NCBI RefSeq assembly: GCF_042242105.1 | Contig: NW_027254954.1 | Span: 372,996-436,995 of the forward strand | Length of the DNA stretch: 64,000 nt | Source: Pempheris klunzingeri | Taxonomy: Eukaryota; Chordata; Actinopteri; Acropomatiformes; Pempheridae | Direction: 5' to 3' | Shown: positions 55,664 through 64,000 of the stretch, one piece after another | Numbering within the stretch: position 1 is the first letter of the stretch | Layout of the letters: the number at the start of each line of letters is the position of its first letter | Made by a program: the position numbers and the translations under genes | Notes under the pieces: generated by a model | The model's input: the letters and a program-made list of their open reading frames with translations, nothing else | What the model was told of the DNA's origin: nothing | Database searches by the model: none

Positions 55664-58045
55664 TCAGTCTGTGTAGGAAAAGGAGGAAATGGAGCCACAG
55701 GTACCTGCTTCGGTGTCATCCAGTGTTGTGCGCCAGTGCTGTAAGATCCGGTTAGCTGTAGTGGAAGTCCAGTGGATGTGGTCTGCATCTGTAGTGAATT
55801 CGGTGGGGGGGATTGTGCTGAGTGTGTGGACGTGTTTGGTCATTGCGTTGTTTATTATTCTAATGTTGTTTTGTTGTCTGGATGTGAGGTGAGGTGAGTA
55901 ATGTATGAGAGGAAAAAAGAGGGCGGCGTTGGGGAAGGTCAACCTGGCCTGGCGGAACAGGGCCTTAAGCTGTTTGATGGTGGTCTGCCTAGGGTCCTGG
56001 TCCCTGTTGTAGATGCCTATGGAGATGAGGACGGTCATGGTGAAGGGATTGGGAGTGGCTTTTTCACATACCTTCAGGAAGTGATAGGCAGTGGCTCCGG
56101 GGTAACTGTCCAGTTGTGTTTCAGGTAGGCAGTTCTCCGTGATGCGACCGATGTTGGTGTCTCCGAGTATGAGTATGGGTTGTTTGGCGATGAAGTTCCA
56201 GTCCTGGATATTGCGATGTGGGCGTGTCAGATGAATATTGGGTGGATAGGTGTTTTGGTAGGGGAGTTCCTCATAGGGGTCCGGATGTTCTCGAATGAAG
56301 GTGGAGAGAGGGGGTGGGGAAGGAAGGTATAGTGTGGAATCATGGCTGTAGTTAAGAGAAGAAGGAGCAGGGGAGATAGTCTGAGGAGAAGGTGAAGAGT
56401 CAGCAGGGGGAGGTTGTGTGTTAGAGGGAAAAGAAGAGAGAGTGGATTTGTGGGGGGGAGGAGGGAAACTGGGGTGGGGTAGATGAGCTGAGGAGGAGGG
56501 TGGATAGATTGGAGGTGGGAGAGAGGATGGAGTAGGTTTGGAGACGTGGGAGGAGGAGAGAGAGGGTGAACGTGGAGGATGGTCAGGGTCTGGACATTCC
56601 AGTGTGCTGGCCCCCGGGGCGAGGGGAGCGGACCGATCGACCCCCCCTGGTGGTAGAGTAGGGGATTCAGATTGGGTTGTGGTTGGGTTATGGTTAACCT
56701 CTGTTGACCCTTTCATCATGTATACCCCATTTAGGGATTCTGTTGGGGTCACCGGCCCGTCCCGGTCGCCCCGCGCGCCAGCAGCATCGGTCTGTTGGGA
56801 TAGAGGGAGAATAGTGTCAGGAATGAAAACAGAAGTATTGGAGCGGGTGTTTAGTGTAATTGTGTCCAGAACCTGTGAAGTAATGGGTTTGCTGTGTGGT
56901 GGGAGATGTACTTGGGCTGTAGTGTGTGTAGTTGCTATGGAGTGGGTGGAAAAAGGGGGAGTTGGAGGTAGAATGGGTGAAATTATAGAGGTAGAGGTTA
57001 TGGTGTGAGTGTCGTCCTTAGTGGGCAGGGGTCCCCAGGTCACCTTCCTCGTCCTCTGGGGTTGCGGAGTGGAGGTGGCTGGTTCTGTGGGATGCGGTGG
57101 CTGTTGTTGGGCTGATGTGGATTGGATGAATGAAAGAGTCTGTTGTCGAGATTTGGCAGGGCCGGTTCTTGGAGGTGTGGTACCAGGTTTGGTCTGCTGG
57201 TGGGGGGTGGGTGTCCGGGTCCTGTAGATGGGGTGGGTTATTGAGAGTAAATTACCTTCGTCTGATGGGGTCTGTTGTGTCCGTTGGTGAGCTGGAGTGG
57301 AGACTGGTGCTGGCGTAGCATGGGATGAGGGGAGATTATGTGGAGCCTGTGGTTTGGGTAATGGTGGGAAGTCCAGTTCCGGGGCTTCTGGGATGGTGGG
57401 TAGTGGATTGTCCGGTCTGCTTCTATTGTTTGGGTCCGGGTGTGGTCCACGATTGGTGGTGATGGCGGTGGTGATGTTGGTGATGGATCCGGTCTGCTGT
57501 TGTAGAATGTGTTGAGTTTCCTTTAAGGTCTCCGCCGTCAGCCTGGGGCCGTATCGTTTGTGGGCCCAGCCGGTGGCTATCTGTAGAGCTATTGGGTTAT
57601 GGGGAGTGGTGGCTAGCGTGGCTATGGCAGTGGTGTAATGTTCCTGGAGAATGGTGATTGTATTGAGCATCCACTGTGTGGTGTTTGTATGAATTTTGTT
57701 GCGTGTTTCTGTAGTGGGTGTGGATGGTTTGATGAAATCTGTTAGCCGGGTTATTTGGCGTAACATGCCTGGTGGAAAAGTGCCTGAAGTGAGTGCTGTG
57801 TCCATTATGTGTTTGTGGTGTATGGCCTGAATGAGCTTAAAGTGTAGTTTACTGGTGTGTCTGGTTTCTGGATCTGGTGGCTGGGTGAGTGTGTGTGTCT
57901 GTGTGTGGTAGTGTTGTCTGGTGGTGTGATGTCTGTTGGGTGCGTGTATGCGAGTGGCCATCAGTGGTTGTGGTGTCTGGTGAGGTGCAGGGCCATTCTC
58001 AGCCCTGCTCCTAGGCCCAGCCCCGGCCTTGTGTGTAAAAAACAT
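55664..58045 (-). CDS. Element-encoded protein with C-terminal SGNH/GDSL-hydrolase-like domain
   Basis: A 793-codon uninterrupted ORF. Residues about 50-190 are a helical, gag-like region (TQWMLNTITILQEHYTTAI, ATGWAHKRYGPRLTAETLK). About 195-600 is a long Pro/Ser/Thr-rich linker. About 615-785 has SGNH-fold blocks: ILILGDTNIGRI (residues 625-636, block I), ISIGIYNRDQ with N680 (block III) and DADHIHWTSTTAN (D755 and H758, block V). Block I has Thr630 where esterases have the nucleophilic Ser, so hydrolase activity is doubtful. SGNH domains occur in ORF1 proteins of several LINE clades, and GDSL esterases in telomeric Penelope-related Terminons. A similar ORF layout is familiar from fish repeat proteins, but the clade is not assigned. 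An alternative start is Met29 at 57,961. Confidence 0.72.
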   Translation of the reverse strand: MFFTHKAGAGPRSRAENGPAPHQTPQPLMATRIHAPNRHHTTRQHYHTQTHTLTQPPDPETRHTSKLHFKLIQAIHHKHIMDTALTSGTFPPGMLRQITRLTDFIKPSTPTTETRNKIHTNTTQWMLNTITILQEHYTTAIATLATTPHNPIALQIATGWAHKRYGPRLTAETLKETQHILQQQTGSITNITTAITTNRGPHPDPNNRSRPDNPLPTIPEAPELDFPPLPKPQAPHNLPSSHATPAPVSTPAHQRTQQTPSDEGNLLSITHPIYRTRTPTPHQQTKPGTTPPRTGPAKSRQQTLSFIQSTSAQQQPPHPTEPATSTPQPQRTRKVTWGPLPTKDDTHTITSTSIISPILPPTPPFSTHSIATTHTTAQVHLPPHSKPITSQVLDTITLNTRSNTSVFIPDTILPLSQQTDAAGARGDRDGPVTPTESLNGVYMMKGSTEVNHNPTTTQSESPTLPPGGVDRSAPLAPGASTLECPDPDHPPRSPSLSSSHVSKPTPSSLPPPIYPPSSSAHLPHPSFPPPPHKSTLSSFPSNTQPPPADSSPSPQTISPAPSSLNYSHDSTLYLPSPPPLSTFIREHPDPYEELPYQNTYPPNIHLTRPHRNIQDWNFIAKQPILILGDTNIGRITENCLPETQLDSYPGATAYHFLKVCEKATPNPFTMTVLISIGIYNRDQDPRQTTIKQLKALFRQARLTFPNAALFFPLIHYSPHLTSRQQNNIRIINNAMTKHVHTLSTIPPTEFTTDADHIHWTSTTANRILQHWRTTLDDTEAGTCGSISSFSYTD

Positions 58046-58309
58046 TACGTGTAGAGGGCTCTTACCTTGGTGCCGCAGAAGGTAGTCTCCTCTCTTGGGG
58101 GATGGTGGTCCAGGCCCGGCCGCGTTGTAGTCCTGGAAAGGTTTTGGATCTTGGCCGGGTGGAGGTTGTAGTCCCCGTTATGGTCGCCAGTGGTTGGTGT
58201 TAAAGGCAATTAAAAGAGTCTCTATTTGCCAGTTGGCTCCAGGTGGTTAAAAGGAGGAGAGTTTATCCGGGCGTTTAAAAAGGGTCGAGCCCCCCCACTT
58301 GGTTAAAAT

Positions 58310-58545
58310 TAAGTTTTATTAATTTAAAAGGTGTAAAACACTGGTAAAGGTGTTTGTACACTGTTAAAAGGTGCTAAAACACTGCTGATAAAGCGCTAAA
58401 ACCCATAGAACAAACACTAAAAACACTGCTCAAAAAAGAGTGCTAAAAATGCTGTCAAGGGTTTAAAAGACACGATCCCAGAGTGTAAAACACCGTTAAA
58501 AAGTGCAAATGCACTGTTAAAAATCCAATGCAAAAGTAAAAAAGG
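58310..58545. repeat. AT-rich leader with (TAAAACACTG)-like repeats
   Basis: Degenerate units resembling GTTAAAAGGTGCTAAAACAC. It lies between the hammerhead-like motif and the ORF on the sense (minus) strand. Confidence 0.65.
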
Positions 58546-58571
58546 ACTTACAGGCTGTGCAGAGGAGCAGG

Positions 58572-58610
58572 TCCCGACGTTTCGCAGCTGAGTGCTGCTT
58601 CTTCAGGGGA
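58572..58610 (-). ncRNA. Hammerhead-ribozyme-like motif
   Basis: On the minus strand: UCCC (58,610-58,607), CUGAAGA (58,606-58,600, fits CUGANGA), one extra A, a 5-bp stem GCAGC/GCUGC with an ACUCA loop, GAAA (58,583-58,580), CGUC (58,579-58,576, containing the GUC cleavage triplet) and GGGA pairing with UCCC as helix I. Helix III is reduced to the palindrome ACGU, as in minimal hammerheads thought to act as dimers. The unpaired extra A before helix II departs from the canonical core. Penelope-like elements are known to carry minimal hammerheads near their ends. Confidence 0.5.
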
Positions 58611-58885
58611 TAGCTGAGAATGGCCCAGGTGTCTGTATATGACTGTTGGGAAGAGGGAGGTGAGTCCCCTCCCAAGAGTCAATTAGCCAATGAGATTGTG
58701 GGTGGTGTAAGATGATTGGAGAAAGGGAGGGTGTGGTCCGTGTGTTTGGGCGGGAAGAAGGTAGCCAAGGATCTGATTGGGTGTATGTGTGGATTTTTTG
58801 GAGGGAAGGTTTTGGATTGGCTGTGGAAAGGGGTGTGTGCCCGTGGGTGAAGATGAAGAGTGTGAAGAGTCTGATGACAGGTGTT

Positions 58886-58959
58886 CCAGAGTGTAGCTCA
58901 ATCGGCTGGGCTGGGGACCGCAGCACGAGGGACCCGGGTTCGAGTCCCGCCGGTCCCCA
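58886..58959 (+). repeat. tRNA-derived module (SINE-like head)
   Basis: A box TAGCTCAATCGG (58,894-58,905) and B box GGTTCGAGTCC (58,937-58,947) are near-perfect. The acceptor stem does not pair, so this is not an intact tRNA gene. The flanks GGGGACCG and CGGTCCCC instead form a hairpin. Confidence 0.6.
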
Positions 58960-59188
58960 ACCCAGACATCCTGCGTATGGGGGGAAAAAAAGAGAAAGGG
59001 GGAAGGGAGGGAAGGCTGCGTCCTGTAGCTGGGGTTTAGTATATTTTTGTGAGTTTTATTGGGAGTGAGATTCTGGAGGAAAGGAGAGATGATTGATTGA
59101 TCTTGTGTGTGTGTGTGTGTGTGTGAATGTGTGTGTGTATATGTTTTGGAATGTGTGTGAGAGAAAGGAAACTGGTGTAGGAGTGTGT

Positions 59189-59260
59189 TGAAGTGTAGCT
59201 CACCGGGCCGGGCCAAGGGCCTCCGCGCAGGAGGCCCAGGTTCGAGTCCCGCCAGGTCCC
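59189..59260 (+). repeat. tRNA-derived module with strong anticodon-arm hairpin
   Basis: A box TAGCTCACCGGGC at 59,196 and B box GGTTCGAGTCC at 59,239-59,249. Between them GGGCCTCC (59,217-59,224) pairs perfectly with GGAGGCCC (59,230-59,237) around a GCGCA loop. The acceptor stem is missing. Confidence 0.6.
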
Positions 59261-59330
59261 AGGTCCGACAGCAGAGACCTTTTGCCGGGATGGTTATTGT
59301 AGTGATGAGTGCTGATCAGTGGCTCTGGCA

Positions 59331-60384
59331 GGGTTAGGTTTGGGTTGGGGTTGGGGTTTAGGGAGTCCAAATAGGATAAGGTGCACGGGCCTACTGATCT
59401 GCTGGATGGTGTAGTGGTGGAGGTGACGGTCATCCACACCAGGGACCCGGGATCAATCCCCAGGCAGAGCACGGTAGGAGGAAGAGGGAGAATGGCCCAC
59501 CGAGACAACTTTTAACAAAAATTATTAATGCCAAAATAATTTTGGTAATGAAATAAATGTGGGCTTAGAGTTGGGGCCGCCCGTCCAGTGGTGGCCCTTC
59601 AAATCCAAGATCATTAAGGCCCCCCTGGAGTGGCGGTCTCAAGTCTGTGAATCCAAATTCACTCTGGTCTCCCCCTCCCTCCTCGGGAGCAAAGGTCCCC
59701 GTTTTCCGGGTCAAAGGTCATAGGACCAGTGATTTTGGAGTTCTCGATGGAGGGTGTTAGACCGGCTGACCTTCCCCCTGTTTGGGAGTTGTTGAAGTGT
59801 ATGAGTGTGTGTGTTTGTGTCAGTGTGGTGGGAGATGGGAAGGAAGGAGGATAGAGGGAGGTGAAGAATTGGTCCTGGTGGTTAGAGGAACAGAGGGGTG
59901 GGAGGAATTAGGTTTTGGGGAAGGAAGGGTTAAGGTTAGGGGAAGGGCTTGGAGGGGGGTTCAAGTGGAAAGAGGGAGGAAGGAGGATATGAGATAAAAA
60001 AAGGGTGGTGGGGTGGTGGGGGAACAGGTCCTGGTACAGGTGGGGGAGATGGGAAAGCAGGCGAGATATGAGTGAGGAGGGGAGAAGAGGAAGCAAGGTT
60101 AAGGTTAGGGAGAGGGGAAGGGGGCGGGGTTAAGGTTAGGAAAAGGGAAAGGGGGCAGGGTTAAGGTTTGGGAAGAGGAATGGGAACCAGGGTTAGGGAA
60201 GGGGGACCAGGGTTAAGGTTTGGGAAAGGGGGGAGGGGGGCGGGGTTAAGGTTAGGGAATAGGGGAAGGAGGCATGGTTAAGGTTTGGGAGGAGGAAAAG
60301 GAACCAGGGTTAAGGTTTGGGATAGGGGAAAGGGGGAGGGTTAAGGTTAGGGAAAGGGGGAAAGGGGCGGGGTTAAGGTGAGGG
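59331..60384 (-). mobile_element. Second copy of the 5.2-kb element, truncated by the telomere (1,054 bp)
   Basis: Matches 54,082-55,135 at a constant offset of 5,249 bp, with no difference noticed by eye. Where the long copy continues with AAGAGGAAAGG, this one switches at 60,385 to pure TTAGGG. The tRNA-like module (59,399-59,462) and the first G-rich units are kept; the ORF end is not reached. Confidence 0.9.
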
Positions 60385-63300
60385 TTAGGGTTAGGGTTAG
60401 GGTTAGGGTTAGGGTTAGGGTTAGGGTTAGGGTTAGGGTTAGGGTTAGGGTTAGGGTTAGGGTTAGGGTTAGGGTTAGGGTTAGGGTTAGGGTTAGGGTT
60501 AGGGTTAGGGTTAGGGTTAGGGTTAGGGTTAGGGTTAGGGTTAGGGTTAGGGTTAGGGTTAGGGTTAGGGTTAGGGTTAGGGTTAGGGTTAGGGTTAGGG
60601 TTAGGGTTAGGGTTAGGGTTAGGGTTAGGGTTAGGGTTAGGGTTAGGGTTAGGGTTAGGGTTAGGGTTAGGGTTAGGGTTAGGGTTAGGGTTAGGGTTAG
60701 GGTTAGGGTTAGGGTTAGGGTTAGGGTTAGGGTTAGGGTTAGGGTTAGGGTTAGGGTTAGGGTTAGGGTTAGGGTTAGGGTTAGGGTTAGGGTTAGGGTT
60801 AGGGTTAGGGTTAGGGTTAGGGTTAGGGTTAGGGTTAGGGTTAGGGTTAGGGTTAGGGTTAGGGTTAGGGTTAGGGTTAGGGTTAGGGTTAGGGTTAGGG
60901 TTAGGGTTAGGGTTAGGGTTAGGGTTAGGGTTAGGGTTAGGGTTAGGGTTAGGGTTAGGGTTAGGGTTAGGGTTAGGGTTAGGGTTAGGGTTAGGGTTAG
61001 GGTTAGGGTTAGGGTTAGGGTTAGGGTTAGGGTTAGGGTTAGGGTTAGGGTTAGGGTTAGGGTTAGGGTTAGGGTTAGGGTTAGGGTTAGGGTTAGGGTT
61101 AGGGTTAGGGTTAGGGTTAGGGTTAGGGTTAGGGTTAGGGTTAGGGTTAGGGTTAGGGTTAGGGTTAGGGTTAGGGTTAGGGTTAGGGTTAGGGTTAGGG
61201 TTAGGGTTAGGGTTAGGGTTAGGGTTAGGGTTAGGGTTAGGGTTAGGGTTAGGGTTAGGGTTAGGGTTAGGGTTAGGGTTAGGGTTAGGGTTAGGGTTAG
61301 GGTTAGGGTTAGGGTTAGGGTTAGGGTTAGGGTTAGGGTTAGGGTTAGGGTTAGGGTTAGGGTTAGGGTTAGGGTTAGGGTTAGGGTTAGGGTTAGGGTT
61401 AGGGTTAGGGTTAGGGTTAGGGTTAGGGTTAGGGTTAGGGTTAGGGTTAGGGTTAGGGTTAGGGTTAGGGTTAGGGTTAGGGTTAGGGTTAGGGTTAGGG
61501 TTAGGGTTAGGGTTAGGGTTAGGGTTAGGGTTAGGGTTAGGGTTAGGGTTAGGGTTAGGGTTAGGGTTAGGGTTAGGGTTAGGGTTAGGGTTAGGGTTAG
61601 GGTTAGGGTTAGGGTTAGGGTTAGGGTTAGGGTTAGGGTTAGGGTTAGGGTTAGGGTTAGGGTTAGGGTTAGGGTTAGGGTTAGGGTTAGGGTTAGGGTT
61701 AGGGTTAGGGTTAGGGTTAGGGTTAGGGTTAGGGTTAGGGTTAGGGTTAGGGTTAGGGTTAGGGTTAGGGTTAGGGTTAGGGTTAGGGTTAGGGTTAGGG
61801 TTAGGGTTAGGGTTAGGGTTAGGGTTAGGGTTAGGGTTAGGGTTAGGGTTAGGGTTAGGGTTAGGGTTAGGGTTAGGGTTAGGGTTAGGGTTAGGGTTAG
61901 GGTTAGGGTTAGGGTTAGGGTTAGGGTTAGGGTTAGGGTTAGGGTTAGGGTTAGGGTTAGGGTTAGGGTTAGGGTTAGGGTTAGGGTTAGGGTTAGGGTT
62001 AGGGTTAGGGTTAGGGTTAGGGTTAGGGTTAGGGTTAGGGTTAGGGTTAGGGTTAGGGTTAGGGTTAGGGTTAGGGTTAGGGTTAGGGTTAGGGTTAGGG
62101 TTAGGGTTAGGGTTAGGGTTAGGGTTAGGGTTAGGGTTAGGGTTAGGGTTAGGGTTAGGGTTAGGGTTAGGGTTAGGGTTAGGGTTAGGGTTAGGGTTAG
62201 GGTTAGGGTTAGGGTTAGGGTTAGGGTTAGGGTTAGGGTTAGGGTTAGGGTTAGGGTTAGGGTTAGGGTTAGGGTTAGGGTTAGGGTTAGGGTTAGGGTT
62301 AGGGTTAGGGTTAGGGTTAGGGTTAGGGTTAGGGTTAGGGTTAGGGTTAGGGTTAGGGTTAGGGTTAGGGTTAGGGTTAGGGTTAGGGTTAGGGTTAGGG
62401 TTAGGGTTAGGGTTAGGGTTAGGGTTAGGGTTAGGGTTAGGGTTAGGGTTAGGGTTAGGGTTAGGGTTAGGGTTAGGGTTAGGGTTAGGGTTAGGGTTAG
62501 GGTTAGGGTTAGGGTTAGGGTTAGGGTTAGGGTTAGGGTTAGGGTTAGGGTTAGGGTTAGGGTTAGGGTTAGGGTTAGGGTTAGGGTTAGGGTTAGGGTT
62601 AGGGTTAGGGTTAGGGTTAGGGTTAGGGTTAGGGTTAGGGTTAGGGTTAGGGTTAGGGTTAGGGTTAGGGTTAGGGTTAGGGTTAGGGTTAGGGTTAGGG
62701 TTAGGGTTAGGGTTAGGGTTAGGGTTAGGGTTAGGGTTAGGGTTAGGGTTAGGGTTAGGGTTAGGGTTAGGGTTAGGGTTAGGGTTAGGGTTAGGGTTAG
62801 GGTTAGGGTTAGGGTTAGGGTTAGGGTTAGGGTTAGGGTTAGGGTTAGGGTTAGGGTTAGGGTTAGGGTTAGGGTTAGGGTTAGGGTTAGGGTTAGGGTT
62901 AGGGTTAGGGTTAGGGTTAGGGTTAGGGTTAGGGTTAGGGTTAGGGTTAGGGTTAGGGTTAGGGTTAGGGTTAGGGTTAGGGTTAGGGTTAGGGTTAGGG
63001 TTAGGGTTAGGGTTAGGGTTAGGGTTAGGGTTAGGGTTAGGGTTAGGGTTAGGGTTAGGGTTAGGGTTAGGGTTAGGGTTAGGGTTAGGGTTAGGGTTAG
63101 GGTTAGGGTTAGGGTTAGGGTTAGGGTTAGGGTTAGGGTTAGGGTTAGGGTTAGGGTTAGGGTTAGGGTTAGGGTTAGGGTTAGGGTTAGGGTTAGGGTT
63201 AGGGTTAGGGTTAGGGTTAGGGTTAGGGTTAGGGTTAGGGTTAGGGTTAGGGTTAGGGTTAGGGTTAGGGTTAGGGTTAGGGTTAGGGTTAGGGTTAGGG

Positions 63301-64000
63301 TTAGGGTTAGGGTTAGGGTTAGGGTTAGGGTTAGGGTTAGGGTTAGGGTTAGGGTTAGGGTTAGGGTTAGGGTTAGGGTTAGGGTTAGGGTTAGGGTTAG
63401 GGTTAGGGTTAGGGTTAGGGTTAGGGTTAGGGTTAGGGTTAGGGTTAGGGTTAGGGTTAGGGTTAGGGTTAGGGTTAGGGTTAGGGTTAGGGTTAGGGTT
63501 AGGGTTAGGGTTAGGGTTAGGGTTAGGGTTAGGGTTAGGGTTAGGGTTAGGGTTAGGGTTAGGGTTAGGGTTAGGGTTAGGGTTAGGGTTAGGGTTAGGG
63601 TTAGGGTTAGGGTTAGGGTTAGGGTTAGGGTTAGGGTTAGGGTTAGGGTTAGGGTTAGGGTTAGGGTTAGGGTTAGGGTTAGGGTTAGGGTTAGGGTTAG
63701 GGTTAGGGTTAGGGTTAGGGTTAGGGTTAGGGTTAGGGTTAGGGTTAGGGTTAGGGTTAGGGTTAGGGTTAGGGTTAGGGTTAGGGTTAGGGTTAGGGTT
63801 AGGGTTAGGGTTAGGGTTAGGGTTAGGGTTAGGGTTAGGGTTAGGGTTAGGGTTAGGGTTAGGGTTAGGGTTAGGGTTAGGGTTAGGGTTAGGGTTAGGG
63901 TTAGGGTTAGGGTTAGGGTTAGGGTTAGGGTTAGGGTTAGGGTTAGGGTTAGGGTTAGGGTTAGGGTTAGGGTTAGGGTTAGGGTTAGGGTTAGGGTTAG
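60385..64000 (+). repeat. Chromosome-terminal telomere (TTAGGG)n
   Basis: 3,616 bp, equal to 602 units plus TTAG, with no variant noticed by eye. The G-rich strand runs 5' to 3' to the last base, as expected for a right chromosome end. The first unit follows GGTGAGGG of the truncated element. Confidence 0.98.

Larger units (their letters stand above)
54082..59330 (-). mobile_element. Candidate telomere-attached element, long copy (5,249 bp)
   Basis: Sense strand is taken as minus. From its 5' end at 59,330 it contains tRNA-like modules, a hammerhead-like motif (58,610-58,572), an AT-rich leader, the 793-codon ORF (58,045-55,664), a C-rich (plus strand G-rich) telomere-like repeat block, and a 3' end of CCCAAACCTAACCC type that merges into (CCCTAA)n. 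Plus positions 54,082-55,135 recur at 59,331-60,384, which fixes the proximal boundary. No reverse transcriptase, LTR or terminal inverted repeat was found. Classification is inference. Confidence 0.5.

Noticed and set aside
58886..58959. Functional tRNA gene
   Set aside because: A and B boxes are good, but the 5' and 3' acceptor strands do not pair and no proper anticodon arm forms.
54082..60384. Direct repeats of 1,054 bp as LTRs of a retrotransposon
   Set aside because: No TG...CA ends, primer-binding site or polypurine tract were found, and there is no gag-pol. The second repeat has no outer boundary other than the telomere, so a truncated tandem copy fits better.

Overview
The window is the right-hand end of a teleost fish chromosome. 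It closes with about 3.6 kb of uninterrupted (TTAGGG)n whose G-rich strand runs outward to the last base. Vertebrate-type multi-exon genes with GT-AG introns, teleost L2 LINE and tRNA-derived SINE copies, and the gene content point to a ray-finned, probably percomorph, fish.

Positions 1-39,800 are genic. In order they hold the 3' half of an organic-anion transporter of the SLC22 OAT1/OAT3 type (+), pwwp2a (+, two coding exons, CpG-rich start), slc23a1 encoding the vitamin C transporter SVCT1 (+, 14 coding exons), a prob1-like DUF4585 gene (-, four coding exons) convergent with slc23a1, and mat2b (+, seven coding exons) divergent from the prob1-like gene. Human counterparts of pwwp2a, slc23a1, prob1 and mat2b all lie on 5q, and SLC23A1 and PROB1 are neighbours there, so this is a conserved block that now abuts a telomere. 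Introns and spacers carry L2 fragments, SINE-like repeats and many minisatellites. One 2.9-kb 5'-truncated L2 lies in mat2b intron 2.

Positions 39,800-43,040 are a gene-poor transition zone with retroelement debris, including a reverse-transcriptase-type ORF tail (+) and the C-terminal GIY-YIG region of a Penelope-like element (-).

Positions 43,040-54,090 are a subtelomeric mosaic. Units of one family alternate with short (TTAGGG)n tracts in telomere orientation. Every unit starts at the same centromere-proximal point, a head motif TAAGGGGGGTAATAACCAC followed by an inverted repeat. The units stop at many different distal points, and TTAGGG follows directly. Part of the array has become a regular 742-bp composite repeat.

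Positions 54,082-60,384 hold a second element family. A 5,249-bp copy carries a 793-codon minus-strand ORF with a C-terminal SGNH/GDSL-hydrolase-like domain, a hammerhead-like RNA motif upstream of the ORF, tRNA-like modules and a long degenerate telomere-like block. It is followed by a second copy that matches for 1,054 bp and is then cut off and capped by the telomere. The geometry is a fixed proximal end, a variable distal end, the coding strand reading away from the telomere and a C-rich 3' end. This is what is expected of retroelements that attach to chromosome ends, such as the Penelope-related Terminons of bdelloid rotifers. No reverse transcriptase is seen in the element, so this remains a hypothesis; recombination between subtelomeres is the main alternative.
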